Shown here: positions 17,113 to 25,042 of the stretch, one piece after another
Layout: the number at the start of each line of letters is the position of its first letter
How positions within the stretch are numbered: position 1 is the stretch's first letter
Source of the DNA: a bacterium
GTDB taxonomy: Bacteria; Bacillota; Clostridia; UBA1381
DNA length: 51,627 bases
Assembly (NCBI GenBank): GCA_030536655.1
Contig: JAUNPN010000006.1
Location: 1 to 51,627, forward strand
Direction: 5' to 3'
Program-made: the position numbers and the translations under genes
The notes under the pieces: model-generated
The model's database searches: none
What the model was told of the DNA's origin: nothing
The model's input: only the letters and a program-made list of their open reading frames with translations

Positions 17113-17173
17113 AAATAACTCTACGGTGTACGGTTGCTGTTTGCTGCTGTATTTTAAGTAGAGTTATTTTTTT
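17113..17173 (+). terminator. Terminator after ptsH
   Basis: A 12-bp perfect stem AAATAACTCTAC / GTAGAGTTATTT with a 33-nt loop and a T-run to 17173. The loop is unusually long and repeats TTGCTG. Confidence 0.7.
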
Positions 17174-17183
17174 CCAAACAATA

Positions 17184-17285
17184 ACACTGAAAATAAGCAG
17201 CGCATCTCACCCTTTTTCGTGATTCGAAGTATATATATACGGCTTCATCACTCAAGAGGGCAATCTGCTTGCTTCTTTTCAGTGT
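17184..17285 (+). ncRNA. Structured RNA element, copy A (upstream of uvrC)
   Basis: A 102-nt unit closed by a perfect 10-bp stem (ACACTGAAAA with TTTTCAGTGT). Inside are AGCAG/CTGCT, CCCTTT/AGAGGG, GTGAT/ATCAC and a terminal hairpin with the core GAAGTATATATATACGGCT. The same order of stems with different bases occurs at 32862-32972, so the structure is conserved by compensating changes. It begins 10 nt after the ptsH terminator and ends 52 nt before the uvrC ATG. AGTGTA of the closing stem can instead pair with TACACT at 17304-17309. I do not recognise a known RNA class; it could be a cis-regulator of uvrC or a free small RNA. Confidence 0.7.
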
Positions 17286-17287
17286 AA

Positions 17288-17309
17288 AAATAAGCTGCGC
17301 ATCTACACT
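17288..17309 (+). repeat. Partial second copy of the start of RNA element A
   Basis: AAATAAGCTGCGCATCT at 17288-17304 repeats AAATAAGCAGCGCATCT at 17191-17207 with one change, at a distance of 97 nt. It lies directly behind element A and could replace part of its structure. Confidence 0.65.
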
Positions 17310-17337
17310 TGCTGCTGCATTAACGGAGGGTAAATGC

Positions 17338-19227
17338 ATGAAGAAGGAATTTGATTTCGATACGGAACTGAAAAATCTTCCGGATTCGCCGGGAGTTTAT
17401 TTAATGCACAATCGTGACGGCGAGATTATATATGTAGGCAAGGCAAAGGTACTGAAAAATCGTGTAAGGCAGTATTTTCAGAAAAGCTCGAATCATACTC
17501 CGAAGGTTCGGGCAATGGTAGGAAATATCGCATATTTTGAGTATATTGTTACCGACAGCGAAACGGAAGCGCTTGCGCTCGAATGTACACTGATAAAAAA
17601 ACACAAACCGAAATACAATATTCTTTTAAAGGATGACAAGCATTATCCGTATATAAAAATAACCATAAATGAGCAGTACCCAAGACTGATGAAAGTCAGA
17701 AAGCTTCAAAGGGACGGAGCAAAGTATTTCGGACCTTATGTGGGACCGGGAACTATAAAAAACACTATAGATTTAATAAGGAGACTTTTCAAGCCGCCGT
17801 CATGTCACAGGCGTTTTCCGGAGGATATAGGAAAGGGCAGACCATGCCTTAATTATCATATAAATAATTGCTTTGCGCCTTGCACCGGACGTGTTTCAAA
17901 GGAGGAATACCGTGATGTATACTTTGAAATCTGCCGTTTTCTTGAGGGAAAGAGCAAGGGGCTTGTGAAGGAGCTTACCGAACAGATGCAGCAGGCGTCA
18001 AAGGAAATGCGCTTCGAAAAGGCGGCAGAGCTGCGTGACAAAATACGTGCGATAAATGAAATTGAGGAAAAGCAAAAGGTGATAAATGCCGATAAACAGT
18101 CTGACCATGATGTAATCGCTATTGCTGCGGAGGGGCATATTGCGTTTTGTGAGGTGTTTTTTGTCCGCGGAGGAAAGATAATCGGCAGGGAAAGCTATAA
18201 AATAGCGAATATAGATAATGCGGAAAAATCTGAAATTCTAACGGATTTTGTAAAACAGTTTTATCAGAACGCGGAATATATTCCGCCGGAAATCCTTACG
18301 GAAAAGGAAATCGAGGATAAGGAGCCTATAGAGGAATGGCTCCGTTCGATTAAACACAGAAAAGTAAGCATAAGCTCACCGCAGCGCGGTGAAAAGCATC
18401 ATCTTATGGAAATGGTGCATAAAAATGCAGTTACTGCTTTGGATAATCATAAAGTAAAGGTGCTTAAGGAACGTGAAAAAAATGCTGTTCTTGAACAGCT
18501 TAAGGAGGCCGCGGGACTTGAGGAGCTGCCCATGCGAATAGAGGCGTATGATATATCTAATATCCAGGGAGAAGATAATGTCGGCGGAATGGTTGTTTTT
18601 GAAAACGGAAAGCCGGCGAAGCGCAAATACAGACGCTTTAAAATAAAGTCCTTTAAGGGCGCGGATGATTATGCGGCAATGCGCGAGGTTATTTACAGAA
18701 GAATTGAGCATGGCAGAGAGGAGCAGTTTTTGATTGAAAACGGAAAGCTTAACCGCCATGACGCAAAGTTTCTGCCAATGCCGGATTTAATTTTGCTTGA
18801 CGGCGGCAAGGGGCATCTTAATACAATAAACGAGCTGTTCGAGATGATTGACGTTACAATTCCGTGTTTTGGACTGGTAAAGAATGATAAACACAGAACA
18901 AGGGGACTGATAGGAACCGAAGGCGAGGTTGCGCTCAGCCCGACAGGGGCGGTATTTAAATTGCTTACTTATATTCAGGACGAGGTTCATGATACGGCAA
19001 TTGAATATCACAGGAAGCTGCACGGACGGATAAAGTCCGAGCTTGAAGAAATTCCGGGAATCGGTGAAAAAAGACGCAAAGAGCTATTGACTAAATTCGG
19101 TTCGGTTGATAAAATAAAAGAGGCAGATATAAACGAGTTGGCCGACTGTGAGGGAATGAATATGAAGGCGGCGGAAACGGTTTATTATTATTTCCGAAGC
19201 AAGGGAGTAAATGACGGAAATGTTTGA
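17338..19227 (+). CDS. uvrC: Excinuclease ABC subunit C
   Basis: Dual-incision nuclease of nucleotide excision repair, 629 residues, cytoplasmic, acting with UvrA/UvrB. The N-terminal GIY-YIG domain (GVYLM...IIYVGKA) makes the 3' cut; a UVR motif near residues 200-235 binds UvrB; the RNase H-like domain (EAYDISN, LLDGGKGHL) makes the 5' cut; tandem helix-hairpin-helix motifs end the protein (IPGIGEKRR, CEGMNMKAA). The ATG at 17338 is preferred because GGAGGG precedes it by 7 nt; an upstream TTG in the RNA element is unlikely. First gene of a long run and preceded by structured RNA copy A. Confidence 0.98.
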   Translation: MKKEFDFDTELKNLPDSPGVYLMHNRDGEIIYVGKAKVLKNRVRQYFQKSSNHTPKVRAMVGNIAYFEYIVTDSETEALALECTLIKKHKPKYNILLKDDKHYPYIKITINEQYPRLMKVRKLQRDGAKYFGPYVGPGTIKNTIDLIRRLFKPPSCHRRFPEDIGKGRPCLNYHINNCFAPCTGRVSKEEYRDVYFEICRFLEGKSKGLVKELTEQMQQASKEMRFEKAAELRDKIRAINEIEEKQKVINADKQSDHDVIAIAAEGHIAFCEVFFVRGGKIIGRESYKIANIDNAEKSEILTDFVKQFYQNAEYIPPEILTEKEIEDKEPIEEWLRSIKHRKVSISSPQRGEKHHLMEMVHKNAVTALDNHKVKVLKEREKNAVLEQLKEAAGLEELPMRIEAYDISNIQGEDNVGGMVVFENGKPAKRKYRRFKIKSFKGADDYAAMREVIYRRIEHGREEQFLIENGKLNRHDAKFLPMPDLILLDGGKGHLNTINELFEMIDVTIPCFGLVKNDKHRTRGLIGTEGEVALSPTGAVFKLLTYIQDEVHDTAIEYHRKLHGRIKSELEEIPGIGEKRRKELLTKFGSVDKIKEADINELADCEGMNMKAAETVYYYFRSKGVNDGNV

Positions 19228-20020
19228 ATTGAGAGAGTTCGGGGACGTAAAATATTACGTTCCGACAACGATAGAAGCGACAGGAATTATACGTGCCGGC
19301 TTTTCCACTCGGGAGGGCGGAGTAAGCGGAGGCTGCTACCGTTCCATGAATCTGAGATGGCATTGTGATGATACGCATGAAAACGTGCTTGAAAATTACA
19401 GACGCATAACAAACGCACTCGGTATAGATTATCGCGGCACTGTGCTGTCAAAGCAGGTGCATGAGGCAGAGGTGCGTGTTGTCGGAGAAAAGGACAAGGG
19501 AAACGGAATAACAAGGGAAAATGAATATAAAAGCGCGGACGCGCTGATAACAAATGAAAAGGGCGTCGCGCTGGCGGCAACCTTTGCGGACTGCACTCCG
19601 GTATTTTTTGCTGACCCTGTAAGGAGGGTGATTGCGATTGCGCATTCGGGATGGAGAGGTACTGTGAAGCGTATAAGCACTCGTGTGATTGAAAAAATGA
19701 TTTCGGATTACCGTTCTGAACCGGAGAATATCCTTTGCGCAATAGGACCGTCAATTCAGCTTGACCATTTTGAGGTCGGGGACGATGTTGCAAAGGAATT
19801 CATTGATGAATTCGGAGAGGATACAGTAAAGCTTTACGGCAGCAGATACCATGTGAGTATGCAGACTGCCGTTAAAAAGTCGCTTACAGAAGCGGGAGTA
19901 CCGTCAGGAAATATTGACGACAGCGGAATATGCACCTATTGTAACAGTGATTTGCTGTTCTCGCATCGGAAAACAAACGGAAAACGCGGAAATTTAGGCG
20001 CATTTATGCAGCTTATTTAA
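19211..20020 (+). CDS. pgeF: Peptidoglycan editing factor PgeF / YfiH family
   Basis: Zinc-dependent YfiH-family enzyme, 269 residues. E. coli PgeF removes mis-incorporated L-Ser from UDP-MurNAc; other members are described as laccase-like or purine nucleoside-acting. Conserved elements: SKQVHEAEV, ADCTPVFF, AIAHSGWRGT, GPSIQLDHFEV and CTYCN...SHRKTNGKRGNLGAF, giving the metal-binding His/Cys/His set. The ATG at 19211 overlaps uvrC by 17 nt; an ATG at 19220 is equally possible because GGGAG lies 3 nt from the first and 12 nt from the second. Confidence 0.93.
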   Translation: MTEMFELREFGDVKYYVPTTIEATGIIRAGFSTREGGVSGGCYRSMNLRWHCDDTHENVLENYRRITNALGIDYRGTVLSKQVHEAEVRVVGEKDKGNGITRENEYKSADALITNEKGVALAATFADCTPVFFADPVRRVIAIAHSGWRGTVKRISTRVIEKMISDYRSEPENILCAIGPSIQLDHFEVGDDVAKEFIDEFGEDTVKLYGSRYHVSMQTAVKKSLTEAGVPSGNIDDSGICTYCNSDLLFSHRKTNGKRGNLGAFMQLI

Positions 20021-21651
20021 TGGTGAATAAAATAATGAAGAGGTTAATTATTACGGCAGTATCACTTATTCTGGCGGCTGCGATATGCGCATGTGCGCCT
20101 ATAAATACTGCGCGTACAAATATAAATGAAATGCTGTCAAGGATAAACGGAGAAGAGGAGCAGGAGGAAGCGTCGTCTGAGAAAAACGGAAATACGGAAA
20201 CATTGGCAGAGCAGTCCAATACATTCAATATAGGGATTGTAAATATAGATACGTGGAATCCGCTGCTTACTCAGTCGGCAACTGTCAGAGAAGCAATGGA
20301 GTTTGTTTACGATACGCTTTTTGAGGTAAACACAAGGCATGAAGCGGTTCCTGTTCTGGCAAAGGATTATAGTGTCAGTCCGGACGGAAAAACTGTTAAT
20401 GTAAATTTAAAGCCTGATGTGCTTTGGCACGACGGGGGTCATTTTGACTCATATGACGTAGTGTACACCGTAAATTTGATTATGGGCGGCGGTACGGCAT
20501 ACGGAAATCTTTTGCAGGACGTTGCCTCGTGTGAAAGAACGGGCAGTAATTCGGTAAGGTTCAGGCTTCACAGGAGTGTACCGGACTTTCCGGCGGTACT
20601 CACCTTTCCGATTATAAAATATAAAACAAGCATGGAGTATAACGCGAATACCGCTCCTGTCGGAACAGGTCCGTTTTCCTTTTACGGAAAGGTAAGCACC
20701 GATAAGTATCTTCTTGTAAGGTACGGCAGCTACCATAACGGTGCGGCGGACATCGACGCCGTAAATATTATTGAGGTGCCGGATAACGAAAAATACAGGC
20801 TTATGTTTGAAGCGAGCGAGATTGATGTTGTGACAGACAGCATAATTGATATAATAAACGGTATGCCGAAGGGCAATATAAAGGTTAAAAGCTATACGAC
20901 AAATAAAATGACGTATATTGGCTATAATACGGCTTCACCGATACTGAGCGGCGCGCAGACAAGGCGCGGAATTTCGATGCTGATTGACAGAGATGAGATT
21001 GTCAGCTCTGTTCTGTATTCAAAGGCGAAAGCGGCAGTGACGCCGATTAATCCGTCGTCATACCTGTACTACGATACAACAGAGCGTTTCGGAATAGATT
21101 ATGAGGAGGCGTATTCTGAGTTTGAAGGGGATGGCTGGCATTCTCAGGAACAGGGCTTTACAAGAACAAAAAACGGCTCGGTTCAGAAGCTTTCGGTAGG
21201 TTTGCTTGTGAATTCAGACGATGCGATAAAGGTAAGAACGGCGGAAAAGGTTAAAGAAACGCTTGAACGCTTCGGAGTTTCCGTTACGCTTGACAAGCGC
21301 GGCGGCACGGAGTATCAGGCAAAGCTTAATGCGCATGACTTTGATTTGTTCATAGGAGAGGTAGAGCTTAATCCAAACAATGATTTGACGTCCCTGACTG
21401 ATTCGTGGAATTATTTTTCTTACAGCAATCCGGATGTAAATACAATAATTGCACAGTCGGGAATGACAACGGACAGCTTTTCAAGACAGCAGTTGTTTAT
21501 TCAGCTCTGTGAGCAGCTGAAAAAGGATATGCCGTTTGCCGCAATATATTTTGCTGACGGCTGTGTAATATCGGGAAATAAGATTAAATCCGGCATTGAG
21601 CCGACAGTAAGCTCGAATTACAGAGTTGCGAACTTATGGAGAGTGAAATGA
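20020..21651 (+). CDS. ABC transporter substrate-binding lipoprotein (SBP family 5)
   Basis: Extracytoplasmic solute-binding protein of the peptide/nickel type, 543 residues. The signal sequence ends in a lipobox (AAAICA/C, Cys25), so it should be anchored as a lipoprotein. A Ser/Glu/Asn-rich tether follows. The family pattern is clear: DTWNPLLTQSA, MEFVYDTLFE, LAKDYSVSPDGKTVNVNLKP and WHDGGHFDSYDVVYT. The ligand is probably an oligopeptide but is not determined. No permease or ATPase gene is adjacent, so it is an orphan binding protein. The ATG overlaps the stop of pgeF (TAATG). Confidence 0.92.
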   Translation: MVNKIMKRLIITAVSLILAAAICACAPINTARTNINEMLSRINGEEEQEEASSEKNGNTETLAEQSNTFNIGIVNIDTWNPLLTQSATVREAMEFVYDTLFEVNTRHEAVPVLAKDYSVSPDGKTVNVNLKPDVLWHDGGHFDSYDVVYTVNLIMGGGTAYGNLLQDVASCERTGSNSVRFRLHRSVPDFPAVLTFPIIKYKTSMEYNANTAPVGTGPFSFYGKVSTDKYLLVRYGSYHNGAADIDAVNIIEVPDNEKYRLMFEASEIDVVTDSIIDIINGMPKGNIKVKSYTTNKMTYIGYNTASPILSGAQTRRGISMLIDRDEIVSSVLYSKAKAAVTPINPSSYLYYDTTERFGIDYEEAYSEFEGDGWHSQEQGFTRTKNGSVQKLSVGLLVNSDDAIKVRTAEKVKETLERFGVSVTLDKRGGTEYQAKLNAHDFDLFIGEVELNPNNDLTSLTDSWNYFSYSNPDVNTIIAQSGMTTDSFSRQQLFIQLCEQLKKDMPFAAIYFADGCVISGNKIKSGIEPTVSSNYRVANLWRVK

Positions 21652-22865
21652 AAATTATAGTAGTAGGCGCGGGAGCTGCGGGGCTTATTGCCGCCGGAAA
21701 GGCGGCTGAAAGCGGCTGTGAGGTCGTTTTGCTTGAACGCAATGACAGAGTAGGAAAAAAGCTTCTTATAACGGGAAAGGGACGCTGCAACATTACAAAC
21801 AGTGCGGAAACAGAGGATATGATAGAGATGTATCCGACAAATCCGAAATTTCTTTACAGTGCGCTTTATACATTTACTAACAGTGATATAGTGGAGCTTG
21901 TTGAAAGAAACGGAACAAAGACGAAGGTTGAGCGCGGCGGACGAGTATTTCCTGTGAGCGACAAGGCGTCAGATGTTGTAAAAGCGCTTAGAAAATATGC
22001 TTTGAAGCCGAATGTGACGCTGATTCAGACGCGGGTGACAGGATTGATTATAAAAAACGGTGAGATAAGGGGAGTGCATACCGGAAAGGGAGATATGAGC
22101 GCCGATAGGGTGATTATCTGCACGGGAGGCTGCTCTTATCCGGGAACAGGCTCAACCGGTGACGGCTATGCCTTTGCGGAGCAGGCGGGACATACCGTAA
22201 CGGAGCTGCGTCCGTCGCTGGTCCCGCTTGAAACGGAGGAACGCTTTGTAAAAGATATTATGGGACTTTCTTTGAAAAATGTGAAGATAACCGCGTTTAA
22301 TGAAAAGGGCAGAAAGCAGTATGAGGATTTCGGTGAAATGCTGTTTACTCATTTTGGAATATCGGGACCGATTGTTCTGTCAATGTCGGCACATTTGAAA
22401 AAGGGTGCGGGATATAATGTAGAAATAGACTTAAAACCGGCGCTTGACGAAGGAAGGCTTAAGGCAAGGATAATGCGCGATTTTGAAAAGGCAGGGAAAA
22501 AGCACCTTATAAACAGCCTTGACGCGCTGCTTCCCAAGGCGATAATTCCTTTGATTATTAATATGTCTGGGATAGAGCCGCATAAGTCTGTATGCGAAAT
22601 AACCAGAGAGGAGCGCGCGGCTCTTATAAATGTTATAAAGCATTTCAGGCTTACGATAAAGGGATTCAGACCGATTGAGGAGGCTATAGTCACTTCGGGA
22701 GGGATAAAGGTATCCGAGATAGATTCGTCAACGATGGAATCCAAAAAGGTAAAGGGGCTGTATTTTGCAGGTGAGATAATTGATATTGACGGTTACACGG
22801 GCGGATTTAATTTGCAGGCGGCCTTTTCGACCGGATATCTTGCCGGAATGAATGCGGCGGCGTAA
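21648..22865 (+). CDS. HI0933/YhiN-family FAD-dependent oxidoreductase
   Basis: Flavoprotein of 405 residues of the HI0933 family, exact reaction unknown. The N-terminal dinucleotide-binding motif is GAGAAGLIAAGKAAESG, followed by LLERNDRVGKKLLITGKGRCNITN, the family hallmark. GGCSYPGTGSTGDGY and the C-terminal GEIIDIDGYTGGFNLQAAFSTG (FAD contacts) are conserved. Start at the ATG of an ATGA overlap with the lipoprotein gene, with GGAG 6 nt before. In Clostridia it is often found just before cmk, as here apart from hutP and aroH. Confidence 0.95.
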   Translation: MKIIVVGAGAAGLIAAGKAAESGCEVVLLERNDRVGKKLLITGKGRCNITNSAETEDMIEMYPTNPKFLYSALYTFTNSDIVELVERNGTKTKVERGGRVFPVSDKASDVVKALRKYALKPNVTLIQTRVTGLIIKNGEIRGVHTGKGDMSADRVIICTGGCSYPGTGSTGDGYAFAEQAGHTVTELRPSLVPLETEERFVKDIMGLSLKNVKITAFNEKGRKQYEDFGEMLFTHFGISGPIVLSMSAHLKKGAGYNVEIDLKPALDEGRLKARIMRDFEKAGKKHLINSLDALLPKAIIPLIINMSGIEPHKSVCEITREERAALINVIKHFRLTIKGFRPIEEAIVTSGGIKVSEIDSSTMESKKVKGLYFAGEIIDIDGYTGGFNLQAAFSTGYLAGMNAAA

Positions 22866-22882
22866 GGAAAGGAAGTTTGATT

Positions 22883-23296
22883 ATGGAGCAGTTGGGCAGC
22901 AAGGAAATTTGTGCGGCAGCGGTAAAAATGGCGCTGACAAATAGTCGCGAAAGCGAAACAAAACTCAAAAAAGAGCTTGCGGAGCAAGGAATTTTAACTG
23001 TAGCGGTGGATTTTGGCAGTGATTTCAACAGCGCGGTCGCAAAGATTTTGGAGCGTGCCGCGGTGGCGGCAAAGAGAGAAGGCTTGATAAGCGACCTTCA
23101 TGCCGAGGAAGGTGCGGTTGCGGGAGCGGCGCACGAGGCGCTGCAGCAAATTTCGGCGAAATGTACAGGCTTAAATATGGGCGGAAAGATAGGTATTGCA
23201 AGATGCGGCGCGCATATAAGCGTATGCTTGTTTTTTGCTGTCGGTCTGCTGAACCTGAACGATATTGCAATCGGTTTGGGGCACAGAGTAGTCTGA
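22883..23296 (+). CDS. hutP: HutP-family RNA-binding antiterminator
   Basis: A 137-residue HutP homologue. In Bacillus subtilis HutP binds L-histidine and Mg2+, then UAG-type triplets in the hut mRNA to prevent termination. The sequence matches the shorter clostridial form: VAVDFGSDFNSAV, HAEEGAVAGAAHEAL, GLNMGGKIGIARCGAHISV and a terminal GLGHR. The ATG at 22883 follows AGGAAG by about 8 nt. No hut genes are in the window; it sits between a flavoprotein and chorismate mutase, so its RNA target is probably elsewhere or different from hut. Confidence 0.92.
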   Translation: MEQLGSKEICAAAVKMALTNSRESETKLKKELAEQGILTVAVDFGSDFNSAVAKILERAAVAAKREGLISDLHAEEGAVAGAAHEALQQISAKCTGLNMGGKIGIARCGAHISVCLFFAVGLLNLNDIAIGLGHRVV

Positions 23297-23337
23297 CAGT
23301 TCTGAATATCATTAAATGCGGAAGGGAGCACGGCAGA

Positions 23338-23712
23338 ATGGTAAGAGCGGTAAGAGGAGCTACTACGGTAGTAAATAACGATGCAGAGGAAATTCTGGAG
23401 GCGACGCGGGAGATGCTTTCAGAGCTGGAGCAGAGAAACGGAATCAATAAGGAAGATTTAATTGATATAGTTTTCACTGTTACTCCGGATTTGACAAAGG
23501 TTTTTCCGGCAAGAGCGGCAAGGCAGCTGGGCTATACAGATATTCCGCTGCTTGATATGCAGTCGCCGGATATTGAGGGTGCGCTTGAAATGTGCATAAG
23601 AACGATTGTTCATCTCAATACGGAAAAGAAAAACAGTGATATGAAGCATGTGTACTTAAGAGGAGCAAAGGTTTTGCGTCCGGACATAGTTAATAACGAG
23701 GTGAAAAATTAA
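23338..23712 (+). CDS. aroH: Chorismate mutase, AroH type
   Basis: Monofunctional chorismate mutase (124 aa), converting chorismate to prephenate for Phe/Tyr synthesis. The trimeric AroH fold is recognised from MVRAVRGATTVVNNDAEEI, FTVTPDLTKVFPARAAR and a C-terminal YLRGAKVLRPD with the active-site arginines. The ATG at 23338 is used (GGGAG 9-10 nt upstream); the open frame extends 177 nt further upstream but that part lies inside hutP in another frame. It is separated by 20 kb from aroE and aroK. Confidence 0.93.
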   Translation: MVRAVRGATTVVNNDAEEILEATREMLSELEQRNGINKEDLIDIVFTVTPDLTKVFPARAARQLGYTDIPLLDMQSPDIEGALEMCIRTIVHLNTEKKNSDMKHVYLRGAKVLRPDIVNNEVKN

Positions 23713-23714
23713 TC

Positions 23715-24383
23715 ATGGAATACATATCTGTGGCGATAGACGGACCTGCCGGAGCAGGGAAAAGCTCGGTTTCAAAGGCGGCGGCAAAAAAGCTGGGCTT
23801 TGTTTACATAGATACGGGCGCAATGTATCGTTCGGTTGCGCTTTATGCTGCGGAAAACGGCATAGACGCGGCTTCGGAGCAGGACAAGCTCATAAGTGAG
23901 CTGAATAATATAGATATAGAAATCAGGTATTTTGATGACGCTCAGCACGTTTTCCTTAACGGACGCGATGTTTCGGAGGAAATCCGCGGAAGTGAAATTT
24001 CTGCGGGTGCATCGGCTGTTGCGGTAATTCCGGCTGTGAGAAAGAAGCTTGTGGCTTTGCAGCAGGAAATGGCGAAAAAGCATAGTGTGATTATGGACGG
24101 CAGGGATATATGCTCATATGTTCTGCCGAAGGCGCAGATTAAGATTTTCCTTACAGCGTCTGTTGATTCCCGCGCGGAGAGAAGATATAAGGAAATGACC
24201 GAAAAGGGAATTGAATGTGATTTTGAAACGCTTAAGAAGGAAATCGAAGCGCGTGATAAAAATGATTCCGAGCGTGCAGAAGCACCGTTAAGACAGGCTC
24301 CCGATGCGGTTTTGCTTGATACGACTGAGCTTAGCTTCGATGAAAGCGTTAAAGCGGTACTGAAGCTTGTTGAGGAGGTATAA
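23715..24383 (+). CDS. cmk: Cytidylate kinase
   Basis: Phosphorylates CMP/dCMP with ATP in pyrimidine salvage and lipid precursor recycling; 222 residues. DGPAGAGKSS forms the P-loop, followed by DTGAMYRSV, a NMP-binding insert, MDGRDICSYVLP and the RRYKEM / RDKNDSERAEAPL lid region. It starts 2 nt after aroH. The order cmk-plsC-ispH/S1 is a classic clostridial arrangement. Confidence 0.98.
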   Translation: MEYISVAIDGPAGAGKSSVSKAAAKKLGFVYIDTGAMYRSVALYAAENGIDAASEQDKLISELNNIDIEIRYFDDAQHVFLNGRDVSEEIRGSEISAGASAVAVIPAVRKKLVALQQEMAKKHSVIMDGRDICSYVLPKAQIKIFLTASVDSRAERRYKEMTEKGIECDFETLKKEIEARDKNDSERAEAPLRQAPDAVLLDTTELSFDESVKAVLKLVEEV

Positions 24384-24386
24384 TTA

Positions 24387-24977
24387 ATGTTTTACAGAGT
24401 TATACTTGTTATAGTAAGGTTTTTTATATCCTTTGTATTCAGGCTCAGAATAAACGGGAGAGAGAATATGCCTATGACCGGAGGAGCGGTGCTTGCGGTA
24501 AATCATCGTTCGAACTGGGATCCGGTGCTTGCGGGGCTTGCATCTCCGCGGCCGCTGACATTTATGGCGAAAGAGGAGCTTTTTAAAAATCCTGTATTCG
24601 GCGGATTGATAAAGAAGCTCGGCGCGTTTCCGGTAAAGCGCGGAAGCGGTGACGTCGGCGCGTTCAGGGCGGCGATGAAGATACTCGGCGATGATGGAGT
24701 AATGCTCATATTCCCGGAGGGACACCGCATAAAGAACGGCAGACGCGGCAAGGCGGGAGCCGGGGTTACCGCGATTGCGCAGCGCGGCAGAGTTCCCGTA
24801 GTGCCGATGTTTATAAGCGGTTCGTATAAATGGATGAGCAGAATGACTGTGACAATAGGAGAGCCGATAAGCCTTGAGGAATACTACGGAAAAAAGCTTT
24901 CCAATCAGGAGCAGCATGAAATTGCCGAGAATATAATGGACAAAATGTGGATGCTTAAGGAACCACTGATTAATTAA
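24387..24977 (+). CDS. plsC: 1-acyl-sn-glycerol-3-phosphate acyltransferase
   Basis: Membrane-associated PlsC-type acyltransferase (196 aa) that makes phosphatidic acid. A hydrophobic N-terminus (residues 1-20) precedes the catalytic NHRSNWD (His40, Asp45), the KEELFKNP and GAFPVKRG substrate motifs and FPEGHR. AGGAGGT lies 7 nt before the ATG. Its last codons (KEPLIN and stop) lie inside the 51-nt dispersed repeat beginning at 24954, so the natural C-terminus may have been replaced by repeat sequence. Confidence 0.95.
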   Translation: MFYRVILVIVRFFISFVFRLRINGRENMPMTGGAVLAVNHRSNWDPVLAGLASPRPLTFMAKEELFKNPVFGGLIKKLGAFPVKRGSGDVGAFRAAMKILGDDGVMLIFPEGHRIKNGRRGKAGAGVTAIAQRGRVPVVPMFISGSYKWMSRMTVTIGEPISLEEYYGKKLSNQEQHEIAENIMDKMWMLKEPLIN

Positions 24978-25004
24978 CACCTAACGGCTTAGCACGCATT
25001 GAAC
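24954..25004. repeat. 51-nt dispersed repeat, copy 1 (3' end of plsC)
   Basis: Identical at 50 of 51 positions to 51577-51627. It opens CTTAAGGAACCACTGATTAA, then an AACACCTAACGG stretch, and closes GCACGCATTGAAC. It supplies the plsC stop codon and ends 39 nt before the ispH start. Stops occur in all three forward frames within the first 24 nt. Likely the edge of a miniature mobile element or REP-like repeat. Confidence 0.85.
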
Positions 25005-25042
25005 TTGTATATTTTCCGTATGGCGGCAGAATGGAGAAAGCA

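Noticed and set aside
23161-23337. 59-codon upstream extension of aroH
   Set aside because: It lies within hutP in another frame, has no family similarity, and the internal ATG at 23338 has a good Shine-Dalgarno.
24384-24980. 198-residue minus-strand open frame opposite plsC
   Set aside because: It is the antisense shadow of plsC, whose catalytic motifs are intact on the plus strand.
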